Below are positions 1 through 10,000 of a stretch of 13,471 nt of DNA, in pieces. The notes beneath the pieces are model-generated. The model saw only the letters and a program-made list of their open reading frames with translations. It was not told the DNA's origin and made no database searches. The number at the start of each line of letters is the position of its first letter. The first letter of the stretch is position 1. Source of the DNA: Cochliopodium minus (lineage: Eukaryota; Discosea; Himatismenida; Cochliopodiidae); assembly GCA_024220525.1 (NCBI GenBank), contig JAMYWO010000026.1:138530-152000 (forward strand), written 5' to 3'. Both the position numbers and the translations under genes were made by a program.

Positions 1-2166
1 ACTTCATTAATACTAATTTTTGGACCAGATATTTCCTAGTGTTTTTGAGATGTTTTTATCAGAAAAATTTTTTTCAAAGAAAAAATTTTACTAGTTTCTT
101 TCTCTCTAAAATACCATCCAAGTCCAAAAACTTTCTTGCAATCACACCATTCAAAACATTTTGCTTGGTTGAAATCTCTTGCAAGAACCTCTCCAACATG
201 ATGATTCTGGACTCTATGACATCGTTCTTGAGATTCCCCAGGACGTGTTTACGAGGTAAGTTGGCAAAGTGCTCGTTAGGATAGTATTTCTTCATCTTCT
301 TCTTTAATTTGTCAAACTCGCTGTATCTCCTCCATATCTCCTTCTTCACATCTGTTTGCTCATTGCAGATCCTGATTTTGTAAATTGTGTATGAACTATG
401 TTTCTCGTCTTTCCTTTTCTCGCTCCCGATGATAGAAATATTCAGATATTCAGATTTGATCTAAAAAAAAAAGTAAATTTTAAGAAACTCAATTGAAGAA
501 ATAAAGGTTTTACAATTTCTTTGTTTTGTTGAAGCAAGAATGATCTCGCTTTCTCGGCTGTATCAACAATACTCTTGTTGATCAAATTCATCCACTTGGT
601 CTTGTCTTCTACAGTAGCAGCCATAAAGGTATAGGTCTTCTTGGGAGTGATCATATAAAATACATTTTGGATGTTCTCCATATCAGTTACATCTTTCAAG
701 CGGATCTTGTCCATGGAATCGAAATTGACGAGACTGTAATAGTAGTATGTGTTGATGGTCTTGTTCGTGATCAATAGTGCATCGTTGAATAGAAAGAGGT
801 GGAGCTCCCTGGTGTCCTTCATAAATATATTGTTGTCGAGGAAACACTTTTTGAGAGCGCCTGAATGTATAAAAACTCTTCCAGGCTTGATTATATTCTT
901 TTTTTTTTTTTAAGAAAAGAGTTTTAGGAAATTTCCAAAAAAATATTTTAAAATTCAACTATATCAAAAATCTTTTACCTCAAAATCTCCAACGATCTTT
1001 CTTTGTATTTCATATATTTTTTTGCCATTTTCCATCAGATGCATAGATTGATCTATTTTATCTGCAACTATGGATATTTGATTCAAGGCATTATCCAAAA
1101 TTTCATAATCTGGATTATTAGTTGGAGTATTCTTCAATATATCTGTCAATAACATGATATAACGAGGAATTCTCTGAACAGGCTCAATTAATCTAATTGT
1201 ATTAATGATCATTTTGATTAAAGTTTCAAAATACGATGCATTTTAATAAAATGAATCGATAAGATAAGGGTATTTAAAAAAAAATGATCTTACAATGTCC
1301 CTAATGTCATATTTACAAAATCTGGATGTTCAGAGCATTTATCTATGAATTCCCTAAATAATGGAAATTTTTCCAAAGCTATATCTACATGTTGGCCAGA
1401 ATCTTCATGAGATTGGCAATAAATACAGTAAAAATTGAAATAGGGGACAGTATTTTTGAATATATCTCCTATTCCTGGTGGATTATCGAATTGATCTTTT
1501 AATCTTTCTGTCAATTCTTTAAATAATTGTGTATTCAAATTGGATATTTGTCTTATATTTGAAAATATAGTAGTGATGCTATCAACTGGCAATATGGGAT
1601 CTTTGGATGTTTTGGCATTCCATTCCAATGGATTCAAAACAACCTTTTATATATTTAAAAATTTGTATAATATATTTTTAAATTCAGTTTTTTTTATTTT
1701 TACAGTGACCAATCCATTCAATTTTTCTGTATATGTTTTTTCAGTATCAAATAATTCCTTCACTATTTTAGCTCTTTTGATTTTCATTTTTTCTGTTTGA
1801 TATAAAATTTATATATAAAAAAATTTTTTTTCAATTGGGAAAGTGTATATAATTTATACCCAGTAATTTTCTCATTTGTTTTGCCATGAATTTTCTGATT
1901 TGAGTTTGACATTTGATGATATTTTGCTCATTTGATTTATAAAATTCCATATCAATATCTTCCACTCTAAATTCTTTTTGGATAACCACCTTCAAGCCTG
2001 ATATATCATGAGAATCATACCCTTTGGTCAATTCCTCATCTGAATTGTTTTCTTGTGATAAATCGCTTTCTTTGGTATTTTCAGTAGTCTCTGTATATAC
2101 GTCAGTATCATTTTGATTTGTTCTATCTGAATATGTATTTGTATTTCCTCCCACATTATTATTCAT
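1..2166 (-). CDS. RhoGEF with IQ, DH, PH and PX domains (C-terminus beyond window)
   Basis: Probable guanine-nucleotide exchange factor for Rho/Rac GTPases acting at phosphoinositide-rich membranes. Exons on the minus strand: 2166-1860, 1792-1704, 1643-1294, 1192-979, 897-514, 460-92, 36-1 (open); at least 583 residues, all junctions in frame with GT..AG ends. Residues 1-80 are polar and disordered. An IQ motif (about 83-100, IIKCQ then IRKF) suggests calmodulin or light-chain binding. The DH domain (about 105-305) has the canonical third conserved block LIEPVQRIPRY (250-260), which argues for an active GEF. The PH domain (about 321-440) shows RVFIHSGAL and LFLFNDALLITNK. The PX domain (about 449-565) has WRRYSEF (491-497), a lipid-binding RRY signature, then LPRK. 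The start is the first ATG of the frame, after AAA. The last intron (91-37) hides a TGA; the frame continues after it. Families are clear; the Rho substrate cannot be told. Confidence 0.88.
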
Positions 2167-2453
2167 TTGCCAACTATGTATACAAATTAAACAAATTTTT
2201 TTTTTATATTTTATTTTTGTGAGCCTTATAAGGTTTTTTTAAAACACTCAAATCATCTTTAATTTAAATTTCCCTGAGATCATGTATACAAGGTTTAATT
2301 TTGAATGTCCTTATTGATTGAATTTCCCAAAATTTTAAAACGACCCAAAATAAAAAAAAAAAAAAGAGTATTAATATCCTGCAAATTTATAGTTTGAACC
2401 ACAATACAATAATATAACAAGATTAAAATATTGTTTGAAAAGGATTATTCAAA
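2167..2453. promoter_or_regulatory. Divergent intergenic region between the two RhoGEF-type genes
   Basis: These 287 bases separate two start codons facing away from each other, so they should hold both promoters and 5' untranslated regions. The stretch is AT-rich, with a T run near 2199-2207 and an A run near 2351-2364. I see no distinct core promoter motif that I would defend and no open frame worth calling. Shared regulation of the two genes is possible but only inferred. Confidence 0.5.
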
Positions 2454-5400
2454 ATGAATGAAAAAGTAATTTGTAAATTATGTGATTGCACCGCATTTTC
2501 GAGCAAAGGAGGGTTATTTGCAAAAAAGACATGCAAAAACTGCAAACACAAATTGGAGGATCATGTATTAAGTGAAGAGAAGCTATCAAGTAATGTACCC
2601 TCCTTGAATTTACAGAGAATGAATCTTGACCTCAATATATTACCCCCATTAAATCTGCAAAAATCCAATTCTCCGCGTAATGAATCGCCAAAATACAAAG
2701 AACCAGCTTCATCAATATTTTTTACTCCCAGATCTGGAATTGAGAAGAGGCGAATGACATTGACAGGCAATATATCTTCTCTATCTACCGAAAATCTAAG
2801 TAAAAATTTAAATATAGATTTCCCATCGAAAGAAAGCAACAAAATCAGTCCATCATTGACGAGAAATAATGGACCAAATAGTCCTCATGATAAATCTCCA
2901 GGGGAGAATACTGCCGAGAAAAGCGATAAAAATTTGACAAAGCTCAATACACAACCTCAACCCAAATTGATAGAGAAGATGAGAACGATATCTCAAAAAT
3001 TCAACAAAACAAAGATGCAAGATATACAAATCGATGAGGATTCAACCTCTTCCAATCAAAATTTATCATATGCCACTAAAAATAATACTTTAGATCTCAG
3101 GAAGATGATCATTGCCAAAAAAGAAGAAGAGAAAAAAATGTTCAAAAGGAAAAAGAAAGAAAGAACTTTGCAACCTCAAGAAGTGGTAACAAAATTTTAT
3201 AATTTCAAACCAAATATAAACCTAATCTCATCCAAATATATATTAAAAATATTATTAGAGGCATGCTTTCAATATAATAATGAATTTCGTTATTAATCTT
3301 GAAATAAAATATTTTATTTTATTTATTCTTTTTGCCTAATCTAATTTTTATATTGAATTTGTTTTTTTTTTTTCAATATAATAGCATTTGGAATGGCTTT
3401 TAGAAAAAGTGTTAAGAGGATTGAATGTTGATGAATCATCCACTAAAGTGATTGTGAAAAAAGTGGTACAAACAGCTCTCAGCAAAAAACCTATGGAACC
3501 TTTTGCTGTGCTTTCTTTATTTGTAAAAACATCCCTTTTTTTTCAAAGGCACTCTTTGTTTTTATTTAACAAATAATCTTTTTTTAGAATTCAATTCTTG
3601 ATAGGACTGAGGACATTATGACATCAATGACGTGTGGGAGTGAAATTGTAAAAATACAAAGTTTAGTGAGAAGATATCTTGCTATAAAAAAATTTAAACC
3701 AAAAAGTAAATCTCTTTTTTTTTTAACAAATAACTGATTATTTAACGAAATGTTAATATTTGATAGTTGAATATTGGAGAAAACACAAAGAAAGATTGAA
3801 TTTGTATCACTCTCTCTTGAAAACAGAGGCCACATTCAACAAAAATCTAGATGTTGTAATGTCTTGTTACATAGAACCGCTCCTCAAACTGGAAAAGTCC
3901 AACAAACTTCCTATTTCCACAGAAAACATGAAAAAGATTTTTGGAAATTTCACAAACATTGCACATGCCCATTCCTCTTTTTTGCACGAGTTGTACATGC
4001 TTAAACTTGGATGGCCTTACATAGAAACGATCGGAACCTCTTTTAGAGGGCTTTTGGACACCGTAGAAGAACTTTACGAAGAATACTCTAAGAACTATTG
4101 TTACGCAAAGGACACTCTCAGTCTTTGCCTCAAAGAAAGTGACAAGTTTGCTTCTTTCATCAGCGAAGTACAAAACGTGACACAAACACGTGGTATTACT
4201 GACATGGACATCAGAAATTTGCTCACTTTGCCTTTGACAAGGGTTCAACAGTACAACTTCCAGATTCAGGACTTGTGTCTCAATACACCCAAGGATCACC
4301 CCGATTATGACGAGCTTATTGATTGCAGGAATGTTGTTAGAAAGCTCAGAAAAACTACCAATGATAATGTTAATGAAAATCTCGTTCACTCTAAGAGTTT
4401 GCTTATCGAACAAAGACTTTTAAATTTAGAAGTAAATTTTTTTTTTCTTCTTCTTCAATCACTAATAATTGGCCCATTTTAGGAAGTCGAATTACTCAGA
4501 AGTGAAAATACTTTTTTGTTAGAAGGGTTTCTTGAAGAATTGGTTCAAGAAGGAGAAAAACCTCAAAAAAGATATCTTTTTCTGTTCAATGGGGCATTGC
4601 TGGTCACAAAATATATCAGTAATAGAAAATACAAATTAAAGGTCAGTTTTTTTTTCTTGCTTAAAAACGTAATTAATAAAAAAAATTTTTTACAGCAAAG
4701 GATAGAAAGTGATGATCTCAATGTACAAAATTTGCCTGATGTAAACACAAGAAAGAATTATCTAAAAATCGCCAAACTCACATTTATTGCAAAGAGTTCA
4801 GAGGAAAAAGATTGTAAAATAAAATCTCAAATGAACAAATTGAATTATTTTTCGTTTTAAACATTTTTTAGATTGGGTGAACGGTATCTCCAAGATTGTT
4901 AGTGACAGAATTTTGAAAGAAATGGTTTTTGGTGCACCTTTGGAAGTTGTTCTCAGAAGAGAGAAAAGATTACAATCCGGAATACCCAAAGTAGTCCAAG
5001 ATTGCATAGAAATGATAAAGAGTGACATCAACAATTTGGCGACAGACGGGATTTTCCGTGTGACAGGAAATTCGATCATTACCCAACAAATGCAACACAT
5101 GGTTGACCACGATAAAGGAAAATGCAGCTACAATTTAGAAACTTTGAAGCCTGGGGTTCATGAGTTGACCACAATAACCAAGCTCTATCTCCGTGAACTT
5201 CCAGTTCCTCTCATTCCATTTCAGTTCTACGACACGTTTGTTGAGATTGGAAAGTCTCAAGTCACGGGTACTTCTTTTTTTAACAAAATATCTCCAGAGT
5301 TGGAGAAGTTTCCTCCTGAAAACAGAAAACTTTTGTCCTACTTGCTTCACTTTTTAAATCTCGTGGCTTCTTTTTCCGACAAAAACAGAATGAAGGTTCA

Positions 5401-6631
5401 CAACCTTGGGATTGTGTTTGGACCCACTTTGCTAAGACCCCAGGTTCAAAGCATGGACACCGCTTTGCAGTTTGACTTTGTGACCAATGTTATTGATCAG
5501 CTCATTGAGAACGCATCGTTAGTGTTTCCCGATGAGAAACAAGCGAACCATGTTTCTGATGATGAACAAAATGAAAATAATAAAATAAGTGAGGCTTTCA
5601 CCTCTCAGGTTTTGACAGAGGAAGAAGTCAAAAAGTTTCAAAGAAAGCACAGCAAAATGAACTCAGAGTTGTTTTTAGTGGACACTTCTAGGCGTGAGAG
5701 CTATCGAAACTCAAACAAAAACCACTCGAGCTCAAAGCTCATCAATTTACAAGAGTTTGGCAAATCGATGAGGGTGAGAGGTTTTTCGAAGAATGAGATG
5801 TCAGGGCCTATCCTCAAAACACCTCCTGAAGACAAAAAGGACAACAGCATCCTCGTGGAAACTACTCCTAATTCATCCCAAAAGTCTTCCAAAGATGGAA
5901 ATTCTTCCAATTCTAACAGTATCCCTGTTGAATCACTTAAGCAACTCTTTCAACAACAAGATCCCAAGAAGCATTCTTATGGAGACGTTGTAATCGAAAA
6001 CACTTATTTGTTGGAAAGTTTGCTCAGCAAAGAAAGCAGGGAAGATATTTTGACAGAGGGAGAGTCCTACTTGTTATCCAACAGGGACGATATCATCACC
6101 AAATACAACGAACAAGACTTCAAGAATATTGAAATGAAGGAGAATCGGATCAGCATGGGCACCTTAAAGAACGAAACGAGCCAAGCAATTGTAATCAAAG
6201 AAAATAGCATTGAAACTAACGATATCAAAGAAGAGAACAAAATAAAAGATAAGAACAAAGATACTTCTTCCTCCAAACTCAGTGACAGCACTGACGAAAG
6301 TGTTGATCAAATTGATTCGAGGGATTCCAAGGATAACATCAAGTTTCTCACTTCGCCTCCTACCAATATTGATGAGAAGAGAGTTTCTTCTTCTTCTTCT
6401 ATTGAGGGTGAACACAATGAAGAAGGATCTTTGATACCCGAAATCAATCGATTAACTTTAGGTAAAAAACTTTTCACTTTTTTATTTATTTCATTTTTTT
6501 TATTTATTTCATTTTGTTCAGGAGTTAATGATGATGATGATGATGATGATGATTCTTCGAGCATTTCTTATTCTGGAGAAGAGATTCTTTTAGAAATTCG
6601 AAAAACAAACGAAAAGATCGAAGATAAATAG
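2454..6631 (+). CDS. IQ - DH-like - PH - RhoGAP protein (dual Rho regulator)
   Basis: Multidomain Rho regulator of 1209 residues. Exons: 2454-3185, 3385-3522, 3588-3705, 3767-4431, 4483-4641, 4696-4813, 4872-6461, 6522-6631; the reading frame is kept across all seven introns. The N-terminus has C7-x2-C10 and C27-x2-C30-x-H32-x4-H37, a likely small zinc site. Residues 40-235 are Ser/Pro/Asn-rich with several SP sites and end in a Lys/Glu-rich helix. An IQ motif (310-327, IVKIQ) precedes a DH-like domain (about 335-525), then a PH domain (about 558-655, FLLEGFL and RYLFLFNGALLVTK). The RhoGAP domain (about 663-865) is canonical: GIFRVTG with arginine finger R706, YLRELPVPLIP, and NLGIVFGPTLLRP. 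It should speed GTP hydrolysis by Rho-type GTPases. The tail (about 870-1209) is Ser/Glu/Lys-rich with a D8 run. The DH core is degenerate, so GAP may be the main activity. The first intron donor is the least certain junction. Confidence 0.87.
3186..3384 (+). other. Intron 1 of the RhoGEF-RhoGAP gene (donor chosen by phase)
   Basis: Donor GTAACA and acceptor ATAATAG give a phase-0 junction that joins the Lys/Glu-rich helix to the HLEWLL segment. At 199 nt it is the longest intron of this gene. The only other GT sites before the in-frame TAA at 3294 are 3183, which is also phase 0, and 3289, whose phase would put a stop soon after the junction. If unspliced, the frame ends after 280 residues. 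Confidence 0.65.
4642..4695 (+). other. 54-nt stop-free intron inside the PH domain
   Basis: Donor GTCAGT and acceptor TTACAG, phase 0, length a multiple of three and no in-frame stop. It is called an intron because it is T-rich and because removing it joins KYKLK to QRIESDD, giving a compact PH strand pair. If retained it would insert 18 mostly hydrophobic residues. Confidence 0.75.
6462..6521 (+). other. 60-nt stop-free intron near the 3' end of the RhoGEF-RhoGAP gene
   Basis: Donor GTAAAA and acceptor GTTCAG, phase 1, T-rich, 60 nt, no in-frame stop. Splicing joins NRLTLG to VNDDDD. If left in, it encodes 20 residues made almost only of Phe, Leu, Ile and Ser after two lysines, which would read as a membrane helix. 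The base composition matches the other introns, so splicing is favoured. Confidence 0.7.
6530..6553 (+). repeat. GAT trinucleotide run coding for eight aspartates
   Basis: Eight GAT codons in a row, placed directly after the last splice acceptor, give a D8 tract followed by serines in the acidic C-terminal tail of the RhoGEF-RhoGAP protein. It is a short coding microsatellite. Confidence 0.9.
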
Positions 6632-6852
6632 AAATCAAAACCCATAATATTATATATTAACTTGTTCAAAATTATTATTAATAAATAAAAATAAAAATAA
6701 AAAATTAAATAAATTGAAAGATTGAAAATGGTGATATCGCTTCTTTGATCATCCAGAACATTGGAATGAAGAAAATAATTTGATTTGGAATTTCTTCTAA
6801 TCAAAGAAAAAAAATTAAATATAAAAAAAATTGAATTGGAGAAAAAGAAGGC
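6632..6852. other. Intergenic region: 3' end of the RhoGAP gene and 5' region of the Roco gene
   Basis: These 221 bases lie between the TAG stop of the RhoGEF-RhoGAP gene and the ATG of the Roco gene. They hold the poly(A) signal at 6680 and an A-rich stretch up to about 6715. The rest is presumably the Roco promoter and leader, with no motif I can name. Confidence 0.5.
6680..6685 (+). terminator. Poly(A) signal AATAAA of the RhoGEF-RhoGAP gene
   Basis: An AATAAA hexamer starts 49 bases after the stop codon and is followed by further A-rich overlapping variants. In a sequence this rich in A and T the motif can occur by chance, but its place is right for the 3' end. Confidence 0.45.
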
Positions 6853-7080
6853 ATGGAGCAAATAACAATCTGGAAAGTAAAGAAGGATCATGCTTGGAAA
6901 AAATATGATGAGAAGGTAATTATTTTCTTTATATCATATCTTCATTCAAATTTTCACATTACTCCCTAGGTATCTAAAATGATCGAAAAAGCGATTGAAA
7001 ATAAAATGGAGAGCATTAATATCACCAATAAAAAGAAGATAGTATTCAAATCAGAAAATGATATAAGGGAATATAAATTG
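6853..7080 (+). other. WWE-like domain coding region of the Roco gene (exons 1-2)
   Basis: The first 58 codons match the front of a WWE domain: W7, then W16 with Y19 three residues later, then a VSKMIEKAIE stretch like the conserved I-E-x-A helix, then alternating beta-strand residues. WWE domains bind ADP-ribose polymer or serve ubiquitin and ADP-ribosylation pathways. The second half, where the consensus has a D-F-x-x-M-x-Q block, is not clear here, so it is called WWE-like. The intron between exons 1 and 2 is 6916-6969. The donor after exon 2 (GTTCGT at 7081) is weak but is the only one that keeps phase 0 into exon 3 at 7190. Confidence 0.68.
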
Positions 7081-10000
7081 GTTCGTATCATACAGAAAAT
7101 CAATATCTTATTGTTTACAATTTCACAATCTATCAAATAATTTTTAATTTCACATTATTTCATTATAATTTTATAAAAATCCTATCCAGGGGGATCCAGA
7201 AAATTACAAGATGGTATCCAAATTTCATTCTCTTCATAAATCAAAGGGAAGCATAAAATTGGGGAAAATAACCAATATAAAGAAAAAAATAAGCTCAAAT
7301 ACGATCATCCAAATCTTCCCAAAAGCGATGGAGATACCGAGAATGGCACTGTACAAAATCTTCGGATATTTCAAACCGGAAGAATGCTTGAAATTTAGAT
7401 TTGTTTGCAAATTGTGGGCATATGAGATACAAACGCACTATTTCCACATTTGGAAATTTGAGAAAATAAAACTGCTTCATCAATCAAAAAGGTATTGAAT
7501 ATAAATATATGAATATAAATATAAATATAATGCAAATGAAATTTAACAATTCATCTAAACAATATCATACAAGTTGTTTATTTTCTTATTTGGAAATAGA
7601 GATGTTGTGATTGATTTCGGAAAGAATCAGAATTTCTTAAACAAGGCATTGGAGGATTTTTCGTTGGAACATCCCTACTTGTTCAAGTTGGGATCTATTT
7701 TGGAAAATTTTATTGGAAATCTTTTGCCAGTGCACAGCTGCGGGATAAAAACACTTGAGGATATTTTGAGAGATGGAAAATTTAAGAGCAAAAAACAACA
7801 AGACAAAACCGAAGAACAATTTCCTTCGATATTTAAAAATCTGAAGAAATATGGAGACATGTTCAAAAAGGTGATAGGAATGTATGACTGTGACCACAAT
7901 AAAAAATTTTCGAAAATTAGATTGGTGGATTGTGAAAAGTGCATGAATTTGGTCTATAACTATTCTGAAGTGTATTTGTCGAAACTGAGGCTTGGTAAAA
8001 CAAAGTCGATACACTCTAGGTTAAAACTAAATTATTTTTTTTTTAATATTTAAACTTTGAATAAAAAAATGTTGATAATTACAGGTACTTTTATCTCAAA
8101 AGGAGATTGGAGAGTTTGGTTGGGCAGCTGGACATAGATAACATTGAAACCCTTTGCAGAGAAATTTTTGAAAAGTCAGAAGGGAAAGAAAGGACGGGCT
8201 TGGGCTATTGGTTGGACGAGTATCTGGGAAATGATGACAAAGTGTTCACTGTGTTGGGACCTAATGTCGAGTATGGTCCTATTTCAATCGTTTTCAAAAA
8301 GTGTGTGATGGACAAAAACTTTGAGATGTTGATCAACAGTAGCACCACTTTTATTAGCGGAGATTCTTTTAATATGAGAAGATGGATGGCACCTGTTTTA
8401 GAAAAGTACAACATTGAATATGACTTTGTTTCTGAGAGTCTCAACCACTTTCGTTCGCACAAAGCTTCTTCACTCTTATCGGGATCTATCTCTACTACAG
8501 GTGAATGGATGATCTTGAAGTCGATATGGGAAAATTCCAAATTAAATCCTTCTTGTGAAAAGTGGCAAGAAATCTTCGCCAAGGAGATATCTGGACAAGC
8601 AAACTCAGATATGGCAACTGACTTTAGCACCAAAAAATCAAAACTTGTTTCTCATGAAAAGCCTATGATGAGTATCACAGAAGAAGATGTAATCAATTGG
8701 TATCTGAGTGTTGATTCACACAAGAGGATAGAAGGACTTCTCCCTCCCGAAGTGCCTTTAGAAAAAATAAAGTATCTCATCATTCCTGAAAAGTATCTGA
8801 CCATAGCCTTAAAAAACACTCTTCGGAGCATCAAAACGGATATTTATGGGGGAACATTGTCCGACAAAGTCATAGTAACCAAAAATAAAAAGGAAAATGA
8901 GTTTTGGCAGAAATTTCTCTTTTTCTTCAAAGAGCCCATCTTTGGAGAATTCGTAATTCCAAAGGACTTCATGTTCACTTTGCCCACGATTGAACTAATG
9001 GAATATTGGATGAAAAAAACCAACAACTATTCTTGCAGATCAGAGATCAAAATGGTGGATATATCTTATAACAACTTGGAGAAGTTTCCAGAGGTTTTTA
9101 AATACTATTACAACATGTATTATCTTGACATCAGTAACAATCAATTTTTGACCATCCCTGCTTCGATAGCACACTTGCCAAACTTGGAAGTGGTCAAAGG
9201 AGTAGAAACAAATCCGTTAGCATTACTTCCTAGGGAAATAGTCTTAGAAGGTTGGAGGTCTATTAGAGAGCACATCAAAGTCAAGAGCAGTTCTGTCATT
9301 TGGAACAAAATAAAGCTGGTTTTTGTAGGAAAGGAGGGCACTGGGAAGACAAGCGCTGTTGCCAGACTCCGAAAGATCAAGTATAACGATAATGTTTCTA
9401 CTAATGGTATTGAAATTTCTACTTTTCCAAGTTCTATTGGAGTTGAGTTTGAATGTTTCGATCTTGGAGGACAACTAATATTTTGTAAAAACAATATTTT
9501 TAATATTTTAATTGTTAAATTTTTTTTTTTAATAAAAAAAGATCCCAGCCACAAATTCTTTCTTTCTTCTGTTGCCATTTATGTAGTCACATTTGATGTA
9601 ACAGATGAATTCTACAAAGACCGTCTCATTTACTGGGTCAACACCATTTCCGATACGATCAAAGGAACCAAAAAACCTAAAATTTTGTTGATGGGCACTC
9701 ACATAGACCTCATTAGTGTCGAAAAACTCGAAATTTTTAAAGAAGAACTCAAGTCTTTAGTTAAATTAAAGAACTTGCCTGTTTCTTGTGTTTACTACGT
9801 CAGTTGTGTTAAGAATACAGGTATTAAAGAGTTGGAACAAGGCATATCTGATATTGTAACAAAGGAAGGTAAATAAATATTATTGAGATATAAACTGTAA
9901 TTTTTTTAATATTTATTTAAATAAAATAGGATGGCACACAAAGAGAGTCCCTTCTAGTTACAAGTCTTTAGCAGGAGCCATCGACCTTGCAAAGAAAAGG

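Noticed and set aside
39-284. Plus-strand open frame of 81 codons at the left edge
   Set aside because: It is antisense to the PX exon and intron of the minus-strand RhoGEF and has no domain features.
3289-3384. Alternative donor GTTATT for the first intron of the GEF-GAP gene
   Set aside because: It would leave phase 1, and the next exon then reads into a stop within about 16 codons.
3847-4413. Open frame of 188 codons on the minus strand
   Set aside because: It lies antisense to the DH exon of the GEF-GAP gene, has no recognisable domain, and is a by-product of the coding strand's codon use.
6568-6891. Minus-strand open frame rich in Phe, Ile and Tyr, possible small membrane protein
   Set aside because: It is the translation of AT-rich intergenic sequence and overlaps the ends of two plus-strand genes; the hydrophobicity is a composition effect.
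9481-9545. Reading straight through the Roc domain with no intron, as an insertion
   Set aside because: The insert is T/A-rich with GT..AG ends, and its removal restores the conserved Roc sequence after DLGGQ.
9141-9578. Open frame of 145 codons on the minus strand
   Set aside because: It is antisense to the LRR and Roc coding exon, crosses a well-supported intron, and shows no family features.
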